Source: an uncultured Candidatus Melainabacteria bacterium (GTDB lineage Bacteria; Cyanobacteriota; Vampirovibrionia; Gastranaerophilales; Gastranaerophilaceae). Taken from it: a DNA stretch of 64,000 nt. Positions within the stretch are counted from its first letter, which is position 1, and each line of letters begins with the position of its first letter. Positions 1 to 5,677 of the stretch are shown here, in pieces. The translations under genes and the position numbers were made by a program. The notes under the pieces were generated by a model that worked only from the letters and a program-made list of their open reading frames with translations, had not been told where the DNA came from and searched no databases. Where the stretch lies: NCBI GenBank assembly GCA_934718275.1, contig CAKUZD010000006.1:1-64000 (forward strand). The letters are read 5' to 3'.

Positions 1-77
1 ACACGGTCGTAAAGACTCACCTCGGTGAAAATACTTGGCGGGCCACCGCCTGGGAAGATAACTCGTTGCCAGCGCCT
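1..77 (+). rRNA. rrf: 5S ribosomal RNA, 3' part (cut by window edge)
   Basis: The first ~77 bases match the 3' two thirds of a bacterial 5S rRNA: the stretch with ACTTGGCGGGCCACCGCCTGGGA followed by a GTTGCCAGCGCC end corresponds to the conserved loop E/helix IV-V region and helix I 3' strand. An intrinsic terminator follows at once. The 5' end, and presumably 23S and 16S, lie before the window. Recognised by eye, not with a covariance model. Confidence 0.85.
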
Positions 78-82
78 ATTTT

Positions 83-121
83 AAAAGAAGAAAATGACGA
101 ATGTTGTTTTCTTCTTTTTTT
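83..121 (+). terminator. rRNA operon terminator
   Basis: A perfect 12-bp stem, AAAAGAAGAAAA (83-94) with TTTTCTTCTTTT (107-118), followed by more T, directly after the 5S rRNA. It ends the rRNA transcript. Confidence 0.8.
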
Positions 122-298
122 TGTTTTAATTTTTAAAAACTTAACATGTTACTAAATGTAAAGATAAATCTAAAAATGGTCCAAACTTAGTTATAGCGGG
201 CTTAATGGTAATGTAAGTATGATATGGCGAGGGCAATTCTTTTTTGGATAAATACTTTTTATATATGTTAGTGTACAAAACAAGTAAAGAAATCAAGG
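122..298. other. Intergenic, no feature seen
   Basis: AT-rich spacer between the rRNA terminator and the first small ORF. I see no tRNA, no clear promoter pair and no convincing ORF here. Confidence 0.4.
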
Positions 299-571
299 GT
301 GGGCGATGCTACGATTTTTCTACAGAAAAAGGGGGTTATGGGAATTGGTAAAAAAGAAGGCTATTTGGAAGTATGGCAAAATTCAAATAATACAGAAAGT
401 TGCGAAAAAATGCAATTAATAGCTCAAGGTTCATTACAAAGTCCAAAAAATCCAATGTTGCGTGTGCCATATTTAGATAAAGAAGTTCCTTTGACAAAAG
501 AAAGTGCATTAGATTTTATAAAAAATGTTTTGTCAGGTAAAATTGTAAATTCAGACAAATATATTCATTAA
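299..571 (+). CDS. Hypothetical small protein (90 aa)
   Basis: A GTG-started ORF of 90 codons; an internal ATG at 338, 2 nt after an AGGGGG run that could serve as Shine-Dalgarno site, would give 77 residues and is the likelier start. The protein is mixed charged/polar with no signal peptide, membrane segment or motif I recognise. A C-terminal stretch (L-T-K-E-S-A-L-D-F-I-K-N-V-L) is probably helical. Two stops in a row (569-574) end it. The next ORF lies in the same frame after these stops. No function can be given. Confidence 0.45.
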   Translation: MGDATIFLQKKGVMGIGKKEGYLEVWQNSNNTESCEKMQLIAQGSLQSPKNPMLRVPYLDKEVPLTKESALDFIKNVLSGKIVNSDKYIH

Positions 572-574
572 TAA

Positions 575-655
575 ATAAAATGTTTTACAGGTTGTGTTCG
601 GCAATTTCGCCGAGCATGGCCTTTTTGTGCCTACGCATATAAGTTGTTTACAGGC
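575..655 (+). repeat. GC-richer structured insert flanked by imperfect direct repeats
   Basis: TGTTTTACAGGT (581-592) and TTGTTTACAGGC (643-654) flank a segment much richer in G and C than its surroundings. Inside, GTTCGGC and GCCGAGC (around 596-617) form a hairpin with one G-U pair. A 20-codon ORF with ATG at 580 crosses it but has no SD and no recognisable product. Inference: a small inserted element or a duplication scar. Confidence 0.3.
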
Positions 656-937
656 GATGAAGAAAAAACTGCATCGGTTAAACCATCAGAACCATCAGTG
701 CCTAAAGCTGCAGTTCCTACAGATACAACAGCAGTAAAACAGGATATACCTACAACTCAAAAAGAAGAAGTAGTTCCAACAGCACCAATAGCAGAAGCGG
801 ATGATGATACCGAAATAGGTAAGGTTGCACAGGAAGAAAGCGTAGAATTTGCAGAAGATGGAATTCATCCAAGCCCTATGCTAAAAGCCGGCGACAAAGT
901 AAAAGTTTTATTTGATGGTGAAGAAACAGCTGCTTAG
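644..937 (+). CDS. Low-complexity acidic P/T/E-rich protein, start uncertain
   Basis: 97 codons from a TTG without a Shine-Dalgarno site. The frame is open upstream to 575 with no better start, so the 5' end may be lost or altered by the structured segment before it. The product is rich in Pro, Thr, Glu, Val and Ala and looks disordered, ending with a short ordered-looking piece (L-K-A-G-D-K-V-K-V-L-F-D-G). A strong terminator follows 20 nt later, which supports transcription through here. No family recognised. It may be a broken gene. Confidence 0.4.
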   Translation: MFTGDEEKTASVKPSEPSVPKAAVPTDTTAVKQDIPTTQKEEVVPTAPIAEADDDTEIGKVAQEESVEFAEDGIHPSPMLKAGDKVKVLFDGEETAA

Positions 938-960
938 TTAGCAAATAATTGAATAAAAGA

Positions 961-991
961 AAGAACAGGTTAAAACCTGTTCTTTTTTTAA
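961..991 (+). terminator. Intrinsic terminator
   Basis: AAGAACAGGTT (961-971) pairs perfectly with AACCTGTTCTT (974-984), followed by a T run. It ends the transcript of the small genes at 299-937. Confidence 0.85.
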
Positions 992-1024
992 TGATATAAT
1001 TAGGTATTTATTTTTATAAAAGAG

Positions 1025-1084
1025 AAAAAAAAGAGCCAAATATTGGCTCTGTGAATTAAGAATAGCTGGAAGTATGAAAAAGAT
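1025..1084 (-). ncRNA. Candidate small RNA, copy 1 of 2
   Basis: Read on the minus strand, a conserved 38-nt segment (1090-1053) runs into a terminator: AGAGCC (1050-1045), loop, GGCTCT (1037-1032), then seven T. Upstream on the same strand are TATTAC (1096-1091) and, 17 nt before it, TTACAA (1119-1114), a plausible promoter, giving an RNA of ~60 nt. The 38-nt segment is identical at 2332-2369, while the terminator stem differs but still pairs. The conserved part contains UCUUUUUCAU, which is complementary to AUGAAAAAGA, the first bases of the gene at 1188. Existence of the RNA is inference. Confidence 0.5.
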
Positions 1085-1148
1085 TTAATAGTAATATTTA
1101 ATATAAAAAAGCCTTGTAAAGAAATTAGTAACCTGTTTAATTTTGATT

Positions 1149-1174
1149 AGCCACAAAGGCTATTATTTTTTTTG
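1149..1174 (+). terminator. Possible terminator hairpin
   Basis: TAGCC-ACAAA-GGCTA followed by TTATTTTTTTT on the plus strand, just before the TATAAT box of the next gene. It could end a plus-strand transcript, but no gene directly upstream needs it. Confidence 0.4.
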
Positions 1175-1187
1175 ATATAATATTTTT

Positions 1188-1610
1188 ATGAAAAAGAAGT
1201 ATCAGAAAAAGTTGTTTAGTTTTGTTATAAGTTTTTTATTTGTTGTAATAGGTTTTGTTTATTTGGGGTTAAATTTTGTCCCAAAAGAGTTATACGAAAC
1301 TCAGACAATGAAACCGAATCAAAAAGAAGCTTATTATGTAGAACAATGGTGCAAACCTGATTTTGGAAAAAGGGAAGTTGTTCTTTGGGATTTAACAAGG
1401 GTGGATTGTCTAACAAAAGATTATGCAATAGAGTTTGATTTTGCTAAAAAATGGGCAGAAAGTGTTGGGCAGGCTTTATATTATGCTAAAATGACAGGCA
1501 AAAAACCGGCTGTTGTGATAATTCTGAGACAAATATCTGATATTAAATATGTTAAACGAATAGAACGGGTTGATAGTGGTATAAAGATTTTTCTTGTAAA
1601 AGCGTTTTAA
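1188..1610 (+). CDS. Membrane-anchored protein with nuclease-like (PD-(D/E)XK?) domain
   Basis: 140 residues. A basic N terminus (MKKKYQKK) precedes one membrane segment (~10-28), so the rest is anchored to the cytoplasmic membrane. The body has V-D-C-L (residues ~79-82), then E-F-D-F-A-K-K-W-A-E-S-V-G-Q and A-L-Y-Y-A, an arrangement seen in small restriction-endonuclease-fold proteins. That fold assignment rests on pattern only. The start has no SD; TATAAT (1176-1181) ends 6 nt before ATG, so the mRNA is probably leaderless. The 3' end overlaps the convergent phosphatase gene by 4 nt. A candidate small RNA upstream is complementary to its first 10 nt. Confidence 0.7.
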   Translation: MKKKYQKKLFSFVISFLFVVIGFVYLGLNFVPKELYETQTMKPNQKEAYYVEQWCKPDFGKREVVLWDLTRVDCLTKDYAIEFDFAKKWAESVGQALYYAKMTGKKPAVVIILRQISDIKYVKRIERVDSGIKIFLVKAF

Positions 1611-2107
1611 AGTTTTTTTAACCAATATGTTTTGATTAGTTCTTTTATGATATTAAAATACTTAATGGAGCTTTTTTTATTTGGAGCTTCAAAAATATCT
1701 TGAAAACCTAGCTTTACCATATCAGATATAATTTTGTCTATAGGTTTGTTGGTAAAATATTTTTCATATAAAGCAACACAGATACCTGTTCTGCGTTTCC
1801 CTTTTTGGCAGTGGATATATGTTTTGCCATTATTTTTTATTATTGAATTATTTATGTCATAGAAAAAGTATGGTTTTGGAAGTTTGTTCATTCTATGTGA
1901 ATACTTGCAGTTTTTATACTTAATACCAAAAAGTTTACAAAAAATTTTTTCTATAGGACTTTTTATATAGGATGTATTTCGCAAATCTATAATTTGGTTT
2001 ATTCCTGCTTTTTTCATTTTGTATAAACGTATAGGAGAAGTTATGGCTCTCCCTCGGATTAATCTGTTATCAACAACAGTCATATATGGAGGTAAATCTG
2101 TTTTCAT
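1607..2107 (-). CDS. Tyrosine / dual-specificity protein phosphatase
   Basis: 166 residues with the cysteine-phosphatase signature H-C-Q-K-G-K-R-R-T-G: nucleophile Cys100 and phosphate-binding Arg106 (C-X5-R). The upstream I-D-L-R-N-T segment (~40-45) fits the DSP/PTP fold. The family removes phosphate from Tyr (sometimes Ser/Thr or inositol phosphates) in the cytoplasm. No signal peptide. Basic C terminus. Convergent with, and overlapping by 4 nt, the membrane protein at 1188. No kinase gene is nearby, so the substrate is unknown. Confidence 0.8.
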   Translation of the reverse strand: MKTDLPPYMTVVDNRLIRGRAITSPIRLYKMKKAGINQIIDLRNTSYIKSPIEKIFCKLFGIKYKNCKYSHRMNKLPKPYFFYDINNSIIKNNGKTYIHCQKGKRRTGICVALYEKYFTNKPIDKIISDMVKLGFQDIFEAPNKKSSIKYFNIIKELIKTYWLKKL

Positions 2108-2300
2108 ATTCTTCTTAAAACTTGTGAAAAAATAAAATTGCTAGTTGGGAAAAAATAATATTGTCATAAAAATTACGTGCGTAAAAGTTTTAAATCAGTG
2201 TCTGATTTATGAATGAATGTTGATACAATGGGCTATGTGTGTAATAACAAATAAAGTATGTATAAATATTATTCAAAAGGGCGGGTTAAGCGGCACGCTT
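2108..2300. other. Intergenic with hairpin
   Basis: Spacer before the second small-RNA-like copy. It holds a perfect hairpin TTAAGCG-GCA-CGCTTAA (2286-2302), just past that copy's terminator. No ORF or tRNA seen. Confidence 0.35.
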
Positions 2301-2363
2301 AAAAAAAGAGCCTGATTAGACAGGCTCGTTGGAATTAAGAATAGCTGGAAGTATGAAAAAGAT
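2301..2363 (-). ncRNA. Candidate small RNA, copy 2 of 2
   Basis: Carries the same 38-nt segment as 1053-1090 (here 2369-2332 on the minus strand), followed by terminator GAGCCTG (2327-2321), loop TCTAAT, CAGGCTC (2314-2308) and seven T. The stem differs from copy 1 yet is fully paired. A TATAAT box lies at 2375-2370 on the same strand; I do not see a good -35. Predicted RNA about 63 nt. It contains CAUACUUCC next to UCUUUUUCAU, complementary to an SD plus AUG region of form GGAAGUAUG. Confidence 0.5.
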
Positions 2364-2444
2364 TTAATAATTATATTTAATAAAAGAAGTGTCTTTATTC
2401 CAATTGACTTGTAGGGTAATTTTAATATTAGGCAAGTGGGTAAG

Positions 2445-2472
2445 TTGACATTAGAAAAATAATAATTATAAA
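2445..2472 (+). promoter_or_regulatory. Promoter of the zinc-ribbon gene (leaderless)
   Basis: TTGACA (2445-2450), 16 nt, TATAAA (2467-2472). The expected transcription start falls on the ATG at 2479, and no SD is present. Confidence 0.65.
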
Positions 2473-2478
2473 AAAAGT

Positions 2479-2865
2479 ATGACTTTATTGGAGTTTTTTA
2501 AATTAAATAAAGAATGTGCTCATTTAAGAGTAAGACCAGATGTTGATTTTGCATATTGTCCTGACTGTGGTGAATTAGTTGAAAATCAGTGGTACCTTGT
2601 TCGTTGTGCTTGTTGTGGTGTTAAACTTAAAGGAATTATAAAGAATAAAGAAATAATTCCGGAAAGACATTTTTGTCATAATTGTGGTTGTAGAGAATAT
2701 GTTGTTGAAAGAATTAACAAAATTAATTTTATAGATATAAGTTATGCAGTATTAATTAAGGCAATTGTACACAATAGTAAATTGCAAAATGTTACTCAAA
2801 GTTGGGTTGAAACAGACTTTAAAACACAAAATTACAGACAGCAATTGCTGCAACAATCCCTATAA
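2479..2865 (+). CDS. Zinc-ribbon-type hypothetical protein
   Basis: 128 residues with three Cys pairs, C-P-D-C-G, C-A-C-C-G and C-H-N-C-G-C, which would hold one or two zinc ions in a ribbon. No enzyme motif, signal peptide or membrane segment is visible. Translation is probably from a leaderless mRNA (promoter at 2445-2472). The last 47 nt overlap the 3' end of the convergent spmB gene, so the Gln-rich C terminus is encoded antisense to spmB. Function unknown; nucleic-acid or protein binding is possible. Confidence 0.65.
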   Translation: MTLLEFFKLNKECAHLRVRPDVDFAYCPDCGELVENQWYLVRCACCGVKLKGIIKNKEIIPERHFCHNCGCREYVVERINKINFIDISYAVLIKAIVHNSKLQNVTQSWVETDFKTQNYRQQLLQQSL

Positions 2866-3352
2866 AGTCCGCGATTAATCCAACTAAAAGCGCGTATCTG
2901 AGTTTTGAAATTCCAACAGCTCCAAAGTACACGGCTAAAACGTAAAAAGTGGTTTCGCTTGAGCCAACCATAACAGCAGAAAGCTTTGTTGCATAAGCAT
3001 TTGGTCCTAAATTATTTGCGATATCTGAAAATACTCCAAGAGCAGCTGAACCTGATAATGAACGAACTAGCATTATCGGAATTGTATCTGCAGGCACGTT
3101 TAATTTTGCAAGTAGCGGAGCGCAGGCATGGGATATCAAATCTATTATTCCGGAGGCTCTAAACATCGAAATAGCAACAATTATGGCAACAAGATACGGG
3201 ATTATATCTATTGCAACTTTAAAGCCATCTTTTGCGCCTGTAGTAAATGTTTCATATAATGGAACTTTTTTGAATAAGCCCATTGTAAGTATTAATAAAA
3301 TTATAGCAGGTAGCGCCCAAAGAGAAATTATGTTCATTATGGATTGAAACAT
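2819..3352 (-). CDS. spmB: Spore maturation protein B-like membrane protein
   Basis: 177 residues, almost entirely hydrophobic with about five membrane segments. Matches SpmB of the nucleoside-recognition (Gate domain) family, e.g. segments S-L-S-G-S-A-A-L-G and V-G-S-S-E-T-T-F-Y. SpmA/SpmB act together in spore-core dehydration in Bacillus, but homologues are common in non-sporulating bacteria, where the role is unknown, possibly transport. The gene directly follows spmA (1-nt contact), so the two are co-transcribed and probably form one complex. No other sporulation gene is in the window. Confidence 0.85.
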   Translation of the reverse strand: MFQSIMNIISLWALPAIILLILTMGLFKKVPLYETFTTGAKDGFKVAIDIIPYLVAIIVAISMFRASGIIDLISHACAPLLAKLNVPADTIPIMLVRSLSGSAALGVFSDIANNLGPNAYATKLSAVMVGSSETTFYVLAVYFGAVGISKLRYALLVGLIADFIGIVAAIAVCNFVF

Positions 3353-3999
3353 TATGCTTCCTCCTCAAAATCAAATTTCTTCTGCTCATCCTGTAAGGAG
3401 AGAGGAGTATTACTTTTGGTTTGTGGTTTCCAAAACATTTGGAAGGTTTTAGCTAATATAATTGCACTAAAAAAGGCTATACTTGTTACCAAAAGTGTTG
3501 GGGCTATAATTTCTGTTGGATTTTTGTAACCTATTCCTATCAAAATAGCAATAACTGTTGCAGGGATAAGTTGAAAACCGGCTGTATTCATAGCAAGAAA
3601 AATACACATAGCATTTGATGCCGATGATTTGTCTATATTTTGTTTTTGGAGTTCTTCCATCGCTTTTATTCCGATAGGAGTTGCGGCATTTGTCAGACCG
3701 AATGCATTAGCCGAGAAACTCATTGCAATATCACCAATAGCCGGAGATTCTTGCGGAATTTCATTGAATAGTCTTTTTGTAATTGGTTTTATAATTTTTG
3801 CGATTATTGAAATGAGTCCGCATTTTTCTGCAATTTTCATCATGCCAAGCCAAAACGCCATTATTCCAATCAATGAAAATGCAACTTTAACAGAAAGTTC
3901 TGCTCCTGATAAAATAGAATTTACAACATCAGGCAATTTCCCGTTGATAGCTCCTGCTATTATTGATATTACTATTAAAAAATAGAAAATATAATTCAT
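3352..3999 (-). CDS. spmA: Spore maturation protein A-like membrane protein
   Basis: 215 residues, polytopic, matching SpmA: N-A-F-G-L-T-N-A-A-T-P-I-G-I-K-A-M and M-C-I-F-L-A-M-N-T-A are typical of the nucleoside-recognition domain family. The C terminus is charged and cytoplasmic-like. It is first in a two-gene minus-strand operon with spmB. The family role outside sporulation is not established; transport of a small molecule by an SpmA-SpmB gate is a reasonable guess only. Confidence 0.85.
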   Translation of the reverse strand: MNYIFYFLIVISIIAGAINGKLPDVVNSILSGAELSVKVAFSLIGIMAFWLGMMKIAEKCGLISIIAKIIKPITKRLFNEIPQESPAIGDIAMSFSANAFGLTNAATPIGIKAMEELQKQNIDKSSASNAMCIFLAMNTAGFQLIPATVIAILIGIGYKNPTEIIAPTLLVTSIAFFSAIILAKTFQMFWKPQTKSNTPLSLQDEQKKFDFEEEA

Positions 4000-4040
4000 A
4001 TTATGATTAAAGCATTAATAAGTTATTTGGTCAATTTAAT

Positions 4041-4790
4041 TTAATAATCTCCGATTGTGTAATTTTCAGTTGGAATAAGTTTGTCATATTTTAAAATATA
4101 TCCTAATCCGCCTTCGGAGTAGGAATTACTTGGAATTGTTTTTTCAGAAGTTACCCTTATCCAAAAAAAATCTATTCCTGTTTGGTTTGGTGGTTGCATC
4201 CCATTTGTATCAATATAAATTACTCCACAAGAATCGCTGGTGCCAATGTATGACTTATAGCCGGTAGGACTGGTAGAATCAGGAATATAATTCCCGTTTT
4301 CATCAGTGTAGTTCGATAGATATGTGTGAATACAATTCCCATTTTCGGTTAAATTCCGTAAAGAAACGAAACTCCCATCATTCATAATAATTCTGTTAGA
4401 ATTCATGTTGCCTGAAATCTCTTGAGTATGCCCTTTGCCATCATTTAGTTTTTTGTATTGTCTGGCTTTGTATGGCCCTCCGCATTGATTGACGTTTTCG
4501 TTACAAACCTTTATGGCATTTAGTTCGGATGCAAAATTATTGTTTAATTCGGTTGCATTTTCATAATTTATAAATAATGATGAAAAATCTCCAAGACTTC
4601 CGTTTTTCGTATTATAGTTTGTAAGTGCATTAGTCATTGTATTAAAACTTCGTTTTGCTTTTGTAACAAAAACTTTTTCTTTGTAATTTGCGATAAATTG
4701 AGGAATAGTTAGCGCTGCAACAATTCCAATTATGCCTAGTGTTATCAGTACTTCTGCCAGCGTAAAAGCCTTAAAAAAAGATTTTTGCAT
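4041..4790 (-). CDS. Pseudopilin-like protein (type IV prepilin N terminus)
   Basis: 249 residues from ATG at 4790, chosen because GGAGG lies 8 nt upstream; an earlier in-frame ATG at 4853 lacks an SD. The N terminus M-Q-K-S-F-F-K-A precedes F-T-L-A-E-V-L-I-T-L-G-I-I-G, the prepilin peptidase site and hydrophobic helix with the conserved Glu5. The C-terminal domain is polar with Cys residues and a conserved C-G-V-I-Y-I-D-T-N-G followed by P-P-N-x-x-G-x-D strand motif, shared with the other pseudopilins here. Such proteins are processed by PilD and built into or onto a pilus/pseudopilus. It diverges from the HTH gene at 4872 over a palindromic operator. Confidence 0.85.
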   Translation of the reverse strand: MQKSFFKAFTLAEVLITLGIIGIVAALTIPQFIANYKEKVFVTKAKRSFNTMTNALTNYNTKNGSLGDFSSLFINYENATELNNNFASELNAIKVCNENVNQCGGPYKARQYKKLNDGKGHTQEISGNMNSNRIIMNDGSFVSLRNLTENGNCIHTYLSNYTDENGNYIPDSTSPTGYKSYIGTSDSCGVIYIDTNGMQPPNQTGIDFFWIRVTSEKTIPSNSYSEGGLGYILKYDKLIPTENYTIGDY

Positions 4791-4819
4791 GTTTAATTCC
4801 TCCATTATAATAATATATC

Positions 4820-4860
4820 CACTATTATAATAGTGTAGAATGGACATTGTCAATAGTGTA
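4820..4860. promoter_or_regulatory. Divergent promoter/operator between pseudopilin and HTH genes
   Basis: A perfect 16-bp palindrome CACTATTATAATAGTG (4820-4835) contains TATAAT on both strands. AATAGTGTA occurs at 4829-4837 and again at 4852-4860, 23 bp apart, about two helical turns. A regulator bound here would cover both promoters; the neighbouring HTH protein is the obvious candidate. Confidence 0.55.
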
Positions 4861-4871
4861 AAATTGTTGCT

Positions 4872-5096
4872 ATGCTAGATTATAGAGATGTTCTTAAAGA
4901 AATAGGTTTAAATTTTAGAATAGAACGAGTGAGGAGGCATCTTTCGCAAGAAAAATTTGCAGAAATTGCTAATGTTCATACTAATTATATTGGTAAAATC
5001 GAGAGAGGAGAACAAAATCTAACAATAAAAAAAATAGTTGAGTTGAGTAATGTGTTAGGCTTGCCAATAGGTGCAATAATGAATTTTAAACAGTAA
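4872..5096 (+). CDS. XRE-family HTH transcription regulator (74 aa)
   Basis: 74 residues holding one Cro/C1-type helix-turn-helix: R-R-H-L-S-Q-E-K-F-A-E-I-A-N-V-H-T-N-Y-I as the HTH and I-G-K-I-E-R-G-E-Q-N-L-T as the next helix/loop. No other domain, so it is a minimal DNA-binding protein acting as a dimer. No SD precedes ATG; TAAAAT (4859-4864) ends 7 nt upstream, so the transcript may be leaderless. It diverges from a pseudopilin gene over a palindrome that likely is its operator, suggesting autoregulation and control of that pilin. Confidence 0.85.
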   Translation: MLDYRDVLKEIGLNFRIERVRRHLSQEKFAEIANVHTNYIGKIERGEQNLTIKKIVELSNVLGLPIGAIMNFKQ

Positions 5097-5121
5097 AAAA
5101 GGGATTAAAAATCCCTTTTTT
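5095..5121 (+). terminator. Bidirectional intrinsic terminator
   Basis: AAAAGGGATT (5097-5106) pairs with AATCCCTTTT (5110-5119), with T runs on both strands. It separates the HTH gene from the convergent gene at 5147-5458. Confidence 0.8.
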
Positions 5122-5146
5122 ATTATGCTATTTTGTTTTAGTTAAT

Positions 5147-5458
5147 TTATTTACCTTTTTTGAAAAGACTAACAACACCTTTTAATAATAATTTAGTGCT
5201 AGATACTAGAGATGAAGTTGTTTTGAAAGGGCTATTTAGTTTTTCTATTTCTGTTAATTTAGCAACTTGATGTTTATATGCTTTAATAAAGCTTTTTACA
5301 ACTCTATTTGGTCTATGTACAGATGGACCGGAAGTTTCTACCAATTTGTTGTAATACTGCAAATCTATTCCTTTTAAAGATTTTCTATTCATTGTTGTAA
5401 CAGCTTTTCTATCCAAAAAAGCTCCGTAAGCAGCTTTTACAGAACGTGTTATTATCAT
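5147..5458 (-). CDS. Hypothetical basic protein (103 aa)
   Basis: 103 residues, strongly basic (many Lys, Arg), without Cys motifs or a signal peptide. The C-terminal ~25 residues (L-V-S-S-T-K-L-L-L-K-G-V-V-S-L-F-K-K-G-K) could form an amphipathic helix that touches a membrane. Single gene with its own terminator at the 3' side. No family recognised. Confidence 0.55.
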   Translation of the reverse strand: MIITRSVKAAYGAFLDRKAVTTMNRKSLKGIDLQYYNKLVETSGPSVHRPNRVVKSFIKAYKHQVAKLTEIEKLNSPFKTTSSLVSSTKLLLKGVVSLFKKGK

Positions 5459-5621
5459 ACTTAAAACCTTCTTTCTTTTAGGGTAACTATTATATTTACA
5501 TACTCTATAATACTCTTAAAAAAAAATAATTGCTAAAAAAGAGCGAAAAATTAATAATTTTTAAGAAAAATTTTTCTATAGTTTTCATAATTTTTTTTCT
5601 GTTTTGGTAGAAAGTTTGTTT

Positions 5622-5659
5622 AAAAAAAACGGCATCTTGAATAAAGATACCGTTTTTTT
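5622..5659 (-). terminator. Terminator of the acyl-CoA synthetase gene
   Basis: AAAACGG-ATCTT and AAGAT-CCGTTTT form a long stem with T runs on both sides, 20 nt past the stop codon of the gene at 5678-7837. Confidence 0.8.
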
Positions 5660-5677
5660 ATATGTTTTAAAGTTTAA

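Noticed and set aside
1060..1090. Plus-strand mini-ORF GGAAG-T-ATG-AAA-AAG-ATT-TAA in the repeated element as a leader peptide.
   Set aside because: Four codons only, and the minus-strand terminators give a better account of both copies; kept only as an alternative.
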